Shown here one piece after another: positions 52,352 through 61,107 of a stretch of DNA of 64,000 nt. The stretch is taken from NCBI GenBank assembly GCA_947475415.1, contig CANJLH010000001.1, forward strand, positions 124,001 to 188,000, given 5' to 3'. The notes beneath the pieces were generated by a model, which did no database searches, had not been told where the DNA came from, and worked only from the letters and a program-made list of their open reading frames with translations. Numbering within the stretch: the stretch's first letter is position 1; every line of letters starts with the position of its first letter. Made by a program: the position numbers and the translations under genes. This DNA is from Caulobacteraceae bacterium. GTDB lineage: Bacteria > Pseudomonadota > Alphaproteobacteria > Caulobacterales > Caulobacteraceae.

Positions 52352-52435
52352 TAAACGTCCTCCCTGTCCGGATTGCAGCCTAAGGCTTGCATCCGCCGGC
52401 GCCACGGGTTTTCTGACGCCAACAGGGGAAGAAAC

Positions 52436-54070
52436 ATGAGCGACGAATTCGTCACGGGCCAGCCCACCCTGCCGGCGCTTCTGCAGGCGCAGACGGCGCG
52501 CTGGGGCGACCGGCTGATGGTGCAGGTGGGCGATGACATGGCGAGCTTCCGCGAGGTGGAGGCCAGGTCCGCGGCCATCGCCCGCGGCCTGCTGGCCTCC
52601 GGAGTCGGCAAGGGCGAAAAGGTAGGCGTCCTGTTCGGCAATGGGCCGGACTGGGTGGTCGCCTTCTACGCCGCGGTGAGGATCGGCGCCGTGGCGGTGC
52701 TGCTGTCGACCTTCGCCAAGCCCAGAGAGCTGGCCTACACGATCCGCTTTGGCGATGTTCGCACCCTGGTGGCCTGCGGCCGGTTCCTGGGCGCCGACTA
52801 TGTGGCGCGGCTTGAGGAGGCCTTTCCCGAGCTTGTCGGAAAAGCGGAACCGGAACTGGTGATGGCGTCTGCGCCCCTGCTGCGCCACATCTGGATCGAT
52901 GCGGATGCGCCGCCGACCTGGGCCAAGGGGCGGTTCGGCGATCTGGCCGAGGCGCCGGGTGCGGCGCGCTTCACTCCACAGATCCTGACGGCGATCGAGG
53001 CCGAGGTGACGCCTTCGGACCCGTCGCTGATCATCTTCACTTCCGGCACCACCAGCGACCCCAAGGCGGTGCTGCACAGTCACGGCTCGGTGGCCGCCCA
53101 TGGCCAGATGCTTGCCCGCTACATGACGTTCGCCCCCGGGGACAAGGGCCTCACCACCATGCCGCTATTCTGGGTGGGCGGGCTGATCATGGTGATGCTG
53201 TCGGGCAACTGCCGGGGCGCCGCCTTCCTGGCCCCGCGCAGCCCTTCGGCCGAAGATATGCTGCGCGCTATCCGCGAGGAAGGCGCCTCGACACTGCAAC
53301 TCTGGGCCTCGCAGATGGGCGCGCTGATGAACCATCCGAACTGGACGCCTGAGGACCTCAAGCGGCTGCGCCCCACCAGCGCCCAGCAGCTGGCCCTGTT
53401 CGGCCTGGCCACTCCTGAACAAACCCCCAATTCGCTGGGCATGTCGGAGAGCATGGGCCCCCACTCCAAGGAGCTGTTCGACAATCCCTTGCCCCTCGGC
53501 AAGGCCGGCTCATTCGGCCGCGGCGTGCCCGGCGTGGAGCGCAAGATCATCGACCCGGCCACCGGGGCCACCCTGCCCACGGGCGTCGAGGGGGAACTGT
53601 GCATCCGCGGCTATTCGCTGATGATCGGCTACTACAAGAAGGACCGGCTGGAGAGCTTCGACGCCGACGGCTGGTTCCACACCGGCGACTTCTGCGTGAT
53701 TGACGAGGATGGCTACCTTTTCTTCAACGGCCGCCGCAACGAGATGATCAAGACCGCCGGCGCCAATGTGGCGCCCCGGGAGGTGGAGCTGTTGCTGGCC
53801 GCCATGCCCGGGGTGGTGGAGGCCGCAGTGCTCGGCCTGCCCGACGCGCGCCTGGGGGAGATGGTCTGCGCCGTGGTGCTTCCGGGCCTGGGGGCGAACC
53901 TGGACGAGGCCTCGCTGAAGGCGGCGCTGAAGAAGGAGCTGGCCGACTACAAGGTGCCGAAACGCATCCTGGTGCTCTCTCCCGACGATGTGCCGCGCAC
54001 TGACAGCGAGAAGGTCAAGAAGCCGGTGCTGGCCAAGCTGCTGGCTGAGCGGCTGGCGGCGGAGGGGTAG
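52436..54070 (+). CDS. Acyl-CoA synthetase (AMP-binding)
   Basis: A 544-aa adenylate-forming ligase. LIIFTSGTTSDPKAVLHSHG around residue 202 is the P-loop, LGMSESMGPHSKEL the A5-like region (SES in place of TET), GWFHTGDFCVIDEDGYLFF the A7 motif, and GRRNEMIKTAGANVAPREVE the hinge. The last motif reads PRTDSEKVKKPVL, which supplies Lys near the expected position. It should activate an acid for the downstream acyl-CoA dehydrogenases. ATG 52436 follows AGGGGAAG. It is divergent from the VOC/DUF1214/sulfotransferase set, and about 490 bases without a confident gene separate it from cysQ. The substrate is unknown, but the similarity group includes bile-acid or steroid ligases. Confidence 0.9.
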   Translation: MSDEFVTGQPTLPALLQAQTARWGDRLMVQVGDDMASFREVEARSAAIARGLLASGVGKGEKVGVLFGNGPDWVVAFYAAVRIGAVAVLLSTFAKPRELAYTIRFGDVRTLVACGRFLGADYVARLEEAFPELVGKAEPELVMASAPLLRHIWIDADAPPTWAKGRFGDLAEAPGAARFTPQILTAIEAEVTPSDPSLIIFTSGTTSDPKAVLHSHGSVAAHGQMLARYMTFAPGDKGLTTMPLFWVGGLIMVMLSGNCRGAAFLAPRSPSAEDMLRAIREEGASTLQLWASQMGALMNHPNWTPEDLKRLRPTSAQQLALFGLATPEQTPNSLGMSESMGPHSKELFDNPLPLGKAGSFGRGVPGVERKIIDPATGATLPTGVEGELCIRGYSLMIGYYKKDRLESFDADGWFHTGDFCVIDEDGYLFFNGRRNEMIKTAGANVAPREVELLLAAMPGVVEAAVLGLPDARLGEMVCAVVLPGLGANLDEASLKAALKKELADYKVPKRILVLSPDDVPRTDSEKVKKPVLAKLLAERLAAEG

Positions 54071-54564
54071 AGCGAAAGGCCTTGGCGGATGAAAATATGC
54101 CCCAGGTTCAATTTTTCGCGGATCAATCCCATGCACCTGAGCGTCAAATCACAATTGGCGGGGTGCGACCGGGTTTGACGTGGGAATACGGGCGAAGCGA
54201 TATCAGGTGGCCCCTGGGTGACCATGAAACGACGGAACACGGCGCCGTTCGACGGGCGCCTGGTTTCGTTTCCCCACACCTTTGAGAGCGACAGCTTGAG
54301 CAAGCCAAGGGTCAGCCAAAGCACCCTGCAATTCCTCGACGCGGCCACGCTGAACGCCGAACATGCGGCAGCGGGCCTCGCGCTCGACGACCATTTCGAC
54401 GATTGGGATCGCAGCCCCCTGGTGGACGCCGACCTGGAAATCATCACCATCGCCCGGCGAGTTTGGGGGTCCTCCGCAACCCTCCCCCATTGCCTCACGC
54501 CGCGTGACCCAGTTCAATAGACCCCAACGCGGCCTTCCCGCCGCAGCTTAGGAGACGAGACCCC
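54071..54564. other. Stretch without a confident gene between ligase and cysQ
   Basis: A short rightward open frame at about 54224-54520 (ATG, 98 codons, MKRRNTAPFDGRLVS start) is possible, but it shows no recognisable domain and overlapping frames exist on the other strand. The segment is slightly less G+C-rich and could be the remnant of a lost gene. Apart from the AGGAG Shine-Dalgarno sequence of cysQ at its right end, nothing else is evident. Confidence 0.4.
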
Positions 54565-55314
54565 ATGGCGGCCACCGCAGACGATCACGCCCTGGCCGCC
54601 AATCTGGCCAAGACCGCCGGCGACATCCTGATCCGGCTGCGCACTGATGCGGTGGTGTCTGGCAAGGCGCTGGGGGCGCTGGGGGATCAGGTGGCCAACA
54701 CCTTCCTGACCTGCGCCCTGCGGGAGCTGCGGCCGGACGACGGTCTGTTGTCGGAGGAGGAGGCGGCCGATCCGGTCCGGTTCTCCAGGTCGAGGGTGTG
54801 GATCGTCGATCCCCTGGACGGGACGCGGGAGTATTCCGAGGGCCGGTCGGACTGGGCGGTGCATGTGGCCATGTGCGTGGATGGCGTGCCGGTGGTCTCC
54901 GCGGTGGCGATCCCGGGCGAGGGCGAGGTGTGGTCCACCGCAGAGCCCGCGGCGGCCGGGCCCTGCGCCAACCGCAAGATCGTGGTCAGCCGCACCCGCC
55001 CCCCCGCCGAGGCCGAGGCGGTGGCCAAGGCCCTGGGCGGCGAACTGGAAGGCATGGGATCGGCGGGGGCCAAGACCATGGCGGTGGTGAGGGGCGACGT
55101 AGTCGCCTACGTCCATTCCGGCGGCCAGTACGAATGGGATAGCTGCGCCCCGGCCGGGGTGGCGGCGGCCTTTGGCCTGCACGTGAGCCGCATCGACGGA
55201 TCGCCGCTGATCTATAACCAGACCGACACCTACATGCCCGACCTGATCGTCTGCCGCCCCGAATTCACCGAGCAAATCCTGGCCGCCGTGCGCGGCGCCA
55301 AGGTCAGCGCCTGA
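54565..55314 (+). CDS. cysQ: 3'(2'),5'-bisphosphate nucleotidase / inositol-phosphatase family (CysQ)
   Basis: A 249-aa Mg2+-dependent phosphatase of the FIG superfamily. The metal site is GLLSEEEA (about 61-67), then VDPLDGTREYSEG (82-93), and the last aspartate is in YEWDSCAPAGVAAAF near residue 190. DPLDGT followed by REY is the CysQ signature, and the HVSRIDGSPLIYNQTD stretch is like actinobacterial CysQ. CysQ removes 3'-phosphate from PAP, the by-product of sulfotransferases and sulfate reduction, preventing its toxicity. A PAPS sulfotransferase is encoded nearby at 49626. ATG 54565 after GGAGACGA. Its stop shares one base with the next SDR start (TGATG). Inositol-1-phosphatase activity cannot be excluded. 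Confidence 0.85.
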   Translation: MAATADDHALAANLAKTAGDILIRLRTDAVVSGKALGALGDQVANTFLTCALRELRPDDGLLSEEEAADPVRFSRSRVWIVDPLDGTREYSEGRSDWAVHVAMCVDGVPVVSAVAIPGEGEVWSTAEPAAAGPCANRKIVVSRTRPPAEAEAVAKALGGELEGMGSAGAKTMAVVRGDVVAYVHSGGQYEWDSCAPAGVAAAFGLHVSRIDGSPLIYNQTDTYMPDLIVCRPEFTEQILAAVRGAKVSA

Positions 55315-56108
55315 TGGCCGGGTTGCTGGAAGGCAAGGTGGTGATGGTCAGCGGCATCGGGCCGGGCCTGGGCCAGCACCTGGCCCTGCACGCCGCCCGG
55401 GAAGGCGCCCACATCGCCATCGGCGCGCGGACCGCCGCCAAGCTGGACGCCGTGGAGGCGGAGGTGGCGCGGCTGGGCCTGGGCGTGCAGGTGCTCAAGG
55501 TTCCCACCGATGTGCGCGACGCGGCCCAGTGCAAGGCCTTCGTCGCCAGGACCGCCGAACATTTCGGCCGCGTCGATGTGCTGATCAACAGCGCCTTTGT
55601 CACCGGCGCCTATGTCCTGGCCGAAACGGCGGACCTGGACGACTGGCGCGAGACCCTGAACGTCAATCTGTTCGGGGCCATGGCTCTGATGCAGGCGGCG
55701 ATCCCGCACATGACCGCCCAAGGCGGCGGGTCCATCGTCAACGTCAACACCAAGGTCACGCGACTGCCCTACCCCACCATGGGTGGTTATGCGGTTTCCA
55801 AAGCGGCGCTGCGGATGGCCACGGCGCAACTGGCCAAGGAGCTGGGCGGGCGCAAGATCCGGGTCAATTCGGTGTTCCCCGGCTGGATGTGGGGGCCGAC
55901 GGTGCTGAAGGGCTTTGAGGCCCGCGCCGCCGCCGAAGGCCGCACCGTGGACGAGATCCGCGCCGAGATCGCCGCCACCATCCCGCTGGGCGAGATCCCC
56001 GTGGACGAGGACTGCGCGCGGGCGATCATCGCCCTGGCGTCCGACTATTTCCTGCCCGTCACGGGCGCCTGCCTGGACCTGTCCGGCGGCGAATACCTGC
56101 CGCTGTGA
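55314..56108 (+). CDS. Short-chain dehydrogenase/reductase
   Basis: A 264-aa classical SDR. The cofactor motif reads VMVSGIGPGLGQHLAL (about residues 9-24), INSAFV replaces the NNAG motif, and YAVSKAALRMATAQL carries the catalytic Tyr and Lys. The usual Ser is replaced or shifted (VNVNTKVTRL), so the catalytic tetrad may be incomplete. The family often acts on hydroxysteroids or hydroxyacyl-CoAs. ATG 55314 overlaps the cysQ stop and the MBL gene begins 15 bases later, so it is part of one operon with cysQ, the MBL hydrolase and an NTF2-like protein. The substrate is unknown. Confidence 0.88.
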   Translation: MAGLLEGKVVMVSGIGPGLGQHLALHAAREGAHIAIGARTAAKLDAVEAEVARLGLGVQVLKVPTDVRDAAQCKAFVARTAEHFGRVDVLINSAFVTGAYVLAETADLDDWRETLNVNLFGAMALMQAAIPHMTAQGGGSIVNVNTKVTRLPYPTMGGYAVSKAALRMATAQLAKELGGRKIRVNSVFPGWMWGPTVLKGFEARAAAEGRTVDEIRAEIAATIPLGEIPVDEDCARAIIALASDYFLPVTGACLDLSGGEYLPL

Positions 56109-56123
56109 ACAAGGAGACGCCCC

Positions 56124-56969
56124 ATGCTTAGCTGGACCATCGGCGAGATCACCGTCACCGCGGTGGTGGAAGGCGAGTTCGCCTTTCCCGGCGAGGCGTT
56201 CTTCCCAGGCGCCACCAAGGCCGAGGTGGATGCGGTGGGCTGGGCCGCGCCCTTCCGGGCCGAGAACGGCGACCTGAAGCTGGCCATCCAGGCGCTGCTG
56301 GTGAAGACCCCCACCCGGCGCATCCTGGTGGACGCCTGCATGGGCAACGACAAGACCCGCGGCCGCGGCGGCGGCCACATGCTGAAGACAGACCTCCTGG
56401 ACCGGCTGGAGGCCCAGGGCTTTGGTCGCGATGATGTGGATACGGTGCTCTGCACCCATCTGCATGTGGATCACGTGGGCTGGAACACCATGCTGGTGGA
56501 CGGCGTCTGGGTCCCGACCTTCCGCAAGGCGCGCTATGTGATGGGGCGCACCGAGTTCGAATTCTGGCGCGGCCGCGCCGAAGGCGACGACGGCCAGATC
56601 TTCGCCGATTCCGTGCAGCCGGTGTTCGATGCCGGACTGGTGGACCTGGTTGAGCCCGACCATGTGATCTGCGACGAAATCCGCTTCGTCCCCACCCATG
56701 GCCACACCCCTGGGCATGTGAGCGTCGCCATCCAGTCCGATGGCCAGCGGGCGCTGATCACCGGCGATATCATGCACAGTCCGGTGCAGATCGCCCGGCC
56801 CGACTGGGGCGCTTTCGTGGACGAGGATTCCGCCGCCGCCGAGGTCACCCGCAAGCGGGTGCTGGCGGAGAGCGTGGATCAGCCGGTGCTGATCATCGGC
56901 ACCCACTTCCCCGCCCCCACCGCCGGACATATCGTTCGTGAAGGCGCCGCCTACCGGCTGAAATCCTGA
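56124..56969 (+). CDS. MBL-fold metallo-hydrolase
   Basis: A 281-aa metallo-beta-lactamase-fold enzyme. The dinuclear metal motif is THLHVDHVGW with H112, H114, D116 and H117. FVPTHGHTPGHVSVAI provides the next His and ITGDIMHSPVQ the bridging Asp, and LIIGTHFPAPTAGHIV the last His. It resembles AttM-type lactonases and Glx2-like thioesterases, so it may open a lactone or hydrolyse a CoA thioester. No signal peptide is seen, so it is cytosolic. ATG 56124 follows AAGGAG. It lies between an SDR and an NTF2-like gene in the same transcript. Confidence 0.88.
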   Translation: MLSWTIGEITVTAVVEGEFAFPGEAFFPGATKAEVDAVGWAAPFRAENGDLKLAIQALLVKTPTRRILVDACMGNDKTRGRGGGHMLKTDLLDRLEAQGFGRDDVDTVLCTHLHVDHVGWNTMLVDGVWVPTFRKARYVMGRTEFEFWRGRAEGDDGQIFADSVQPVFDAGLVDLVEPDHVICDEIRFVPTHGHTPGHVSVAIQSDGQRALITGDIMHSPVQIARPDWGAFVDEDSAAAEVTRKRVLAESVDQPVLIIGTHFPAPTAGHIVREGAAYRLKS

Positions 56970-56996
56970 CTCTCGCGCGTTTGACAAGGAAGCCCC

Positions 56997-57482
56997 ATGG
57001 ACCTGCAGACCCTGCTCGACATCGAGTCCATCAAACAGCTTCGCTACACGTTCGCCTGGTGCCTGGAGACTTCCGAGCCCGACAAGCTGGCCGACCTGTT
57101 CACCAAGGACGGAGTGATCGACGTGGGCCCCTGGGGCCGGATGGACGGGCAGGACGCCATTCGGAAAGGCTACGGCCGCGCCTACCGCCACGGGGAACAG
57201 TTCACCGCCGTACATGCGGTCACCAACCCACGCATCTTCGTGGACGGCGAAAACGCCACCGGAACCTGGTACCTGCTGGACTGCTCGCTGCGGGAAAAGG
57301 ACGTCAACCCGCTGCAGATCGTCGGAATCTACGACGAGAAATACCGCAAGGAAGCCGGCGAATGGCGCATCGCCCACTTGCACCTGAAGTTCCTGTGGTC
57401 CTCCCACGTGGGCCACATCAGCGAGGATAATCCCATGAGCCTGCCGCGGCACATCCTGCGCAAGCCGGAGACTGCAGGGTAA
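56997..57482 (+). CDS. NTF2-like (SnoaL-type) protein
   Basis: A 161-aa protein with the cone-shaped NTF2 fold: SIKQLRYTFAWCLETSEPDK starts the helix, then DLFTKDGVIDVGPWG, and an antiparallel sheet including WRIAHLHLKFLWSSH. This group includes ketosteroid isomerase, polyketide cyclases and dehydratases, so it may catalyse a simple acid-base isomerisation or hydration. The active residues cannot be assigned. ATG 56997, 27 bases after the MBL gene, with AAGGAAG upstream. It ends the four-gene rightward unit (cysQ, SDR, MBL, NTF2) and is convergent with the amidohydrolase at 57508. The presence of ketosteroid-isomerase-like folds fits a polycyclic substrate. Confidence 0.85.
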   Translation: MDLQTLLDIESIKQLRYTFAWCLETSEPDKLADLFTKDGVIDVGPWGRMDGQDAIRKGYGRAYRHGEQFTAVHAVTNPRIFVDGENATGTWYLLDCSLREKDVNPLQIVGIYDEKYRKEAGEWRIAHLHLKFLWSSHVGHISEDNPMSLPRHILRKPETAG

Positions 57483-57507
57483 TCGTTCGAGGTTGTACTA
57501 AAGGCCC

Positions 57508-58722
57508 TTAAGCCGCCAGACCGAACAACTCCGCGGTGTTCGAGCGCATGATCCTGCGCATTGTGGGGGCGTCCACCCGGCCCACCAGCTTGTCGGCGAA
57601 CTGCACCGGCTCGGGCAGGCCTTCCGGGTGCGGCCAGTCGGCGCCGAACAGGACCCGGTCGGCGCCCATCACCTGAACCAACTCTACCGGATCGTCCTCG
57701 AAGAACGGGCAGACGAAGAAGTGCTGTTTGAACACTTCCGACGGCAGGCCGGTCACCGCCCCGCCCAGGCCCGCCTGGCCGCGACTCTTGAAGGCGGCCT
57801 TGTCCATCCGCTTCAGCAGGCCCTTCACCCATTCTGAGCCGTTCTCGATGGACAGGATCCGCAGCTTCGGGAAGCGCACGAACAGATTGTTGAGGATCAG
57901 GTTGGCGAAGGTGTCCTCCACAGAGGGCTCGGCGGCGAACATCTGGAACGGCGAGGTATATTGCAGGGGCGGCCGCGGATGCTCGCCCCACAGCCCGCCG
58001 ATCAACTCGTGATAGCCGGCGTCGCCGGTGTGGAAGGCCACAGGGATGTCAGCCTCCTGGACCATGGCCCAGAACCGGTCTCGGGCCGGATCGGCCGGGG
58101 AGCCGCCATAGAGCGGGCCCTTCTTCAGATGCACCAGCTTCGCCCCAGCCTTCAACACGCGATCGAGTTCGGCGCAGGCCTGGCCGACATCGATCAGCGA
58201 GATCATCGGCGCGGAAAAAATTCGGCCATCGTCGCCGTAGCCCCAATCATCTTCCAGCCAGCGGTTGAAGGCGCGCAGGCCAGCGTAGAGGGCCTCCAGG
58301 TCGTCATGCATCTCATGCTCGACCGCCACGCCGACGGAGGGGAACATCAGAGTTGCTTCAAGTCCCTGTTCGTCCATCAACGCCAAGCGCGCCTTTCTTT
58401 GCATCATCGGCGGGTGGTCGAATGCGCTGATCACCTCGCTCTGGTGCCAGCCCTCGGCATCGTCGACGAGACCCTGGAAAAACGCCACCCGGCTGCCGGG
58501 CGCGCCGGTGTAATCGGTCTGCGGCACCTTCATCATCCCGGCCTTCTTCTGGCCGATGTAGAGTCGGGCCAAACCGTCCTTGGCGTCGGTGCGAACATTC
58601 ACGGACCGATCCATGAACCGCTGCTCAAGATGGCGCGTGAAGCAGTCGTGCGGCTCATAGTAGTGGCCGTCTGCGTCGATGAGCCGAAAGTCAAAATTCT
58701 CAAGCTTGGCCTTGACGGTCAT
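57508..58722 (-). CDS. Amidohydrolase (PF04909 type)
   Basis: A 404-aa metal-dependent hydrolase of the amidohydrolase_2 family. LIDADGHYYEPHDCFTRHLE replaces the usual DxHxH with DADGHYYEPH, as in other members of lipid-catabolism loci. VAFHTGDAGYHEL, LRILSIENGSEWVKGL and VLFGADWPHPEGL follow, the last with the catalytic Asp. It is similar in type to the enzyme at 30066, but the two are distinct paralogues. Family reactions include decarboxylation and hydrolysis. ATG 58722 (MTVKAKL) is preceded by GGAG at six bases; an earlier ATG at 58758 is possible. The gene is convergent with the NTF2-like gene and divergent from the acyl-CoA dehydrogenase operon. Confidence 0.88.
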   Translation of the reverse strand: MTVKAKLENFDFRLIDADGHYYEPHDCFTRHLEQRFMDRSVNVRTDAKDGLARLYIGQKKAGMMKVPQTDYTGAPGSRVAFFQGLVDDAEGWHQSEVISAFDHPPMMQRKARLALMDEQGLEATLMFPSVGVAVEHEMHDDLEALYAGLRAFNRWLEDDWGYGDDGRIFSAPMISLIDVGQACAELDRVLKAGAKLVHLKKGPLYGGSPADPARDRFWAMVQEADIPVAFHTGDAGYHELIGGLWGEHPRPPLQYTSPFQMFAAEPSVEDTFANLILNNLFVRFPKLRILSIENGSEWVKGLLKRMDKAAFKSRGQAGLGGAVTGLPSEVFKQHFFVCPFFEDDPVELVQVMGADRVLFGADWPHPEGLPEPVQFADKLVGRVDAPTMRRIMRSNTAELFGLAA

Positions 58723-58882
58723 ATGGCGCTCCAAGGACGGGGACACATCGCCATTCACGTAATCCGCAGGTTGAGATTGGCGAGGACGGTGTTGCGCAGC
58801 GGCCCCGGATGTTCAATTAGAAATCTGAGACAGCGCGCGGCCCGCCGGGGTCCGCCGATCCGAACCCAGTTGGAAGAGCGCC

Positions 58883-60043
58883 ATGCATCTAGATCTCACG
58901 CCTGAGGACGAACGGTTCCGCGAGGAAGTCCGCGATTGGCTTGTCGACAATATTCCGAAAGGCCGCGCGCCAACCGGGCGTTACGATTTCCGCGAGTTCG
59001 ACATGAACTGGCAGAAGACCATGTATGCTGGCGGCTGGGCCGGCATCTCGTGGCCGAAGGAATATGGCGGCCGTGGCCTTTCCACCATTGAGCAGATCAT
59101 CTGGTACGAGGAGGGCGCCAAGGCCGGCGCGCCGGACGAAGGCTGCGCCTTCGTGGGACTCAACCACGGCGGGCCGACCCTGATCGCCAACGCCTCTGAG
59201 GCGCAGAAGTCCTTCCACCTGCCCAAGATCCTCAAGGGGGAGTCAGTGTGGTGCCAGGGCTTCTCGGAGCCCGGCTCCGGCTCCGACCTGGCCAGCCTGT
59301 CCACCCGCGCCGAGATCGACGGCGATGAGCTGGTGATCAACGGTTCGAAGATCTGGACCAGCTACGCCCAGGTCGCCGACTACCAGGAACTGCTGGTGCG
59401 CACTGATCCGGAGGCGCGCAAGCATGGCGGCATCACCTGGGTGATCTGCGACATGAAGGCCCCCGGCATCACTATCCGCGCCGTGCCGATGGCAAACGGC
59501 AACGAAGGCCACCTGAACCAGGTGTTTTACGATGACGTTCGCCTGCCGATCACCAACGTGGTGGGCGAGATCAACGGCGGCTGGAAAGTGGCCATGTCGA
59601 CGCTGTCCTTCGAGCGCGGCACAGCCTTCACCGCCCGCCAGATCCGCCTGGCCAAGATGGTCGATGACCTGGTCGACCGGGCCAAGACCAAGACCGGACC
59701 CTCAGGCAAGGCGACGTTCGCCAATGAGGAGATCGGTCGGCGGCTGTCCAAGTTGCGGGCCGAAACCGTGGCGCTGCGGGGCATGACCTTCCTGGCGGTG
59801 GCCAAGAACGTCCGCCGCGACCAGCCCGGCCCCGATGGTTCGATGCTGAAGATGATGGTTTCGCGCCTGGGCAAGGAAGCTCAGCAGATCGCCCGCCAAC
59901 TGATGGGCAACGATATCCTGATCATGGGTCATGAGACTTATGAGCATTTCTACAGCTTCGCCAATTCCGTCGGTGGCGGCACCGACGAGATCCAGCACAA
60001 CATCGTCGCCGAGCGGGTGCTCGGCCTTCCCAAGTCCTACTAG
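58883..60043 (+). CDS. Acyl-CoA dehydrogenase, alpha-like catalytic subunit
   Basis: A 386-aa dehydrogenase with complete motifs: the N-terminal helical domain (LDLTPEDERFREEVRDWLVD), WCQGFSEPGSGSDLASLSTR and NGSKIWTSYAQ for FAD, MSTLSFERGTAFTARQ with the likely catalytic Glu, and GGGTDEIQHNIVAERVLGLP at the end. It should oxidise an acyl-CoA and feed ETF. The next gene, at 60056, lacks the Glu helix, so the two probably make an alpha/beta enzyme like the FadE pairs of mycobacterial cholesterol side-chain degradation. ATG 58883. It is first in a four-gene dehydrogenase operon, opposite the amidohydrolase across a 160-base promoter region. Confidence 0.93.
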   Translation: MHLDLTPEDERFREEVRDWLVDNIPKGRAPTGRYDFREFDMNWQKTMYAGGWAGISWPKEYGGRGLSTIEQIIWYEEGAKAGAPDEGCAFVGLNHGGPTLIANASEAQKSFHLPKILKGESVWCQGFSEPGSGSDLASLSTRAEIDGDELVINGSKIWTSYAQVADYQELLVRTDPEARKHGGITWVICDMKAPGITIRAVPMANGNEGHLNQVFYDDVRLPITNVVGEINGGWKVAMSTLSFERGTAFTARQIRLAKMVDDLVDRAKTKTGPSGKATFANEEIGRRLSKLRAETVALRGMTFLAVAKNVRRDQPGPDGSMLKMMVSRLGKEAQQIARQLMGNDILIMGHETYEHFYSFANSVGGGTDEIQHNIVAERVLGLPKSY

Positions 60044-60055
60044 AAGAGCCTCGCC

Positions 60056-61078
60056 ATGGACCTGCACACGACCCGCGACCAGGACGAGATCATCGAGTCC
60101 GCCCAGGAATACCTGTCCCGCGAATTACCGGCGGACCGCTCCATCACCCAGAAGGACACCGCCCTGTCCGGCCGCCAGTGGCGCGGCATGGCCGACATGG
60201 GCTGGTTTTCCATGGGCCTGTCGGAGGAGGCCGGCGGGCTGGGCCTGAGCGTGATTGAAGAGGCCCTCGTCATGCGCGAGTTCGGCCGCTACCTGGCGCC
60301 GCCCCAGGCGTTGGGCACCATGCTCGCCGCCCACCTGGCGGTTGACGCTGGCGAGACCACCCTGGCCGCCGCACTGGCGTCCGGCGACCGTCGCGCGGCC
60401 ATCGCGGTGCCGGCGCAGGGCGGAACTACCGGCGGGCCCGCCACCGGCGCCTATCGGCTGGTGGACACCGACCAGGCGGACCTTGCCATTGGTTGGTCAT
60501 CCGCGGGCGCGTTCCTGGCGCCGATGGATGCCTTCATCGGCCGCGAGGTCGTTGCGCCCATGGACGCCACCTTGCAGATCAGCACCGCTGAGGGCCTCGA
60601 CGCCGGCAAGGCGGTCTGGCGTTCCGACAACGACGGTCTCTTCAACGCTCGCGCCCGGGTCCTGACCGCCGCGGCCTTGACCGGCGGAGCCGAGGCGGTC
60701 TGCGCAGTCTCCACCGAATACGCCAAGGTGCGCCACCAGTTCGGCAAGCCGATCGGCTCATTCCAGGCCATCGCCCACCCGCTGGCCAAGATGGCCACCC
60801 GCAACGAGGCCGCCCTGGCCTGCCTCTACTACGCGGCGGTCTGCGTGCGCGACGGCAAACCGGATCGGGACCTCTTCACTGCGTCGGCCCGGTCGGTCGC
60901 CTATTACGCCGGCTACGACAACGCCGTGGCGTCGATGCAGATCCACGGCGGCTATGGCCAGACCTACGAGTACATGCCGCACTTCTATCTGAAGCGGGCC
61001 ATGATCTACGGCCTTGTCGGCGGCGGGGTGGCGGCTGACGAGGCCGACGTTCTGGAAGCGGACTCGATCATCATCTAG
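60056..61078 (+). CDS. Acyl-CoA dehydrogenase, beta-like subunit
   Basis: A 340-aa acyl-CoA dehydrogenase homologue. The N-terminal domain is LHTTRDQDEIIESAQEYLSR, the C-terminal one has VRHQFGKPIGSFQAIAHPLAK and MQIHGGYGQTYEYMPHFYLK. Where the catalytic YERx helix should be, the sequence reads NARARVLTAAALTGGAEA, so the Glu is missing. It is shorter and the FAD loop is less conserved, as in FadE beta chains. It probably pairs with the product of 58883 (12-base gap). ATG 60056. It is the second gene of the operon. Whether it binds FAD on its own cannot be seen. Confidence 0.9.
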   Translation: MDLHTTRDQDEIIESAQEYLSRELPADRSITQKDTALSGRQWRGMADMGWFSMGLSEEAGGLGLSVIEEALVMREFGRYLAPPQALGTMLAAHLAVDAGETTLAAALASGDRRAAIAVPAQGGTTGGPATGAYRLVDTDQADLAIGWSSAGAFLAPMDAFIGREVVAPMDATLQISTAEGLDAGKAVWRSDNDGLFNARARVLTAAALTGGAEAVCAVSTEYAKVRHQFGKPIGSFQAIAHPLAKMATRNEAALACLYYAAVCVRDGKPDRDLFTASARSVAYYAGYDNAVASMQIHGGYGQTYEYMPHFYLKRAMIYGLVGGGVAADEADVLEADSIII

Positions 61079-61107
61079 CCGGCCGTGCGCAATTCCAGGG
61101 AACCGGA

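Noticed and set aside
52352..53101. Upstream extension of the VOC reading frame (minus strand)
   Set aside because: It is antisense to the acyl-CoA ligase and unlike any VOC protein; ATG 52351 begins the family-like part.
54224..54520. Possible 98-codon gene between ligase and cysQ
   Set aside because: No domain, no convincing Shine-Dalgarno, and competing frames on the opposite strand; mentioned only as part of the gene-poor stretch.
55230..57452. 740-codon open frame on the minus strand
   Set aside because: It is antisense to the SDR, MBL and NTF2-like genes, which have clear motifs and Shine-Dalgarno sequences; the His/Gly/Gln-rich translation is typical of a mirror of high-GC coding DNA.
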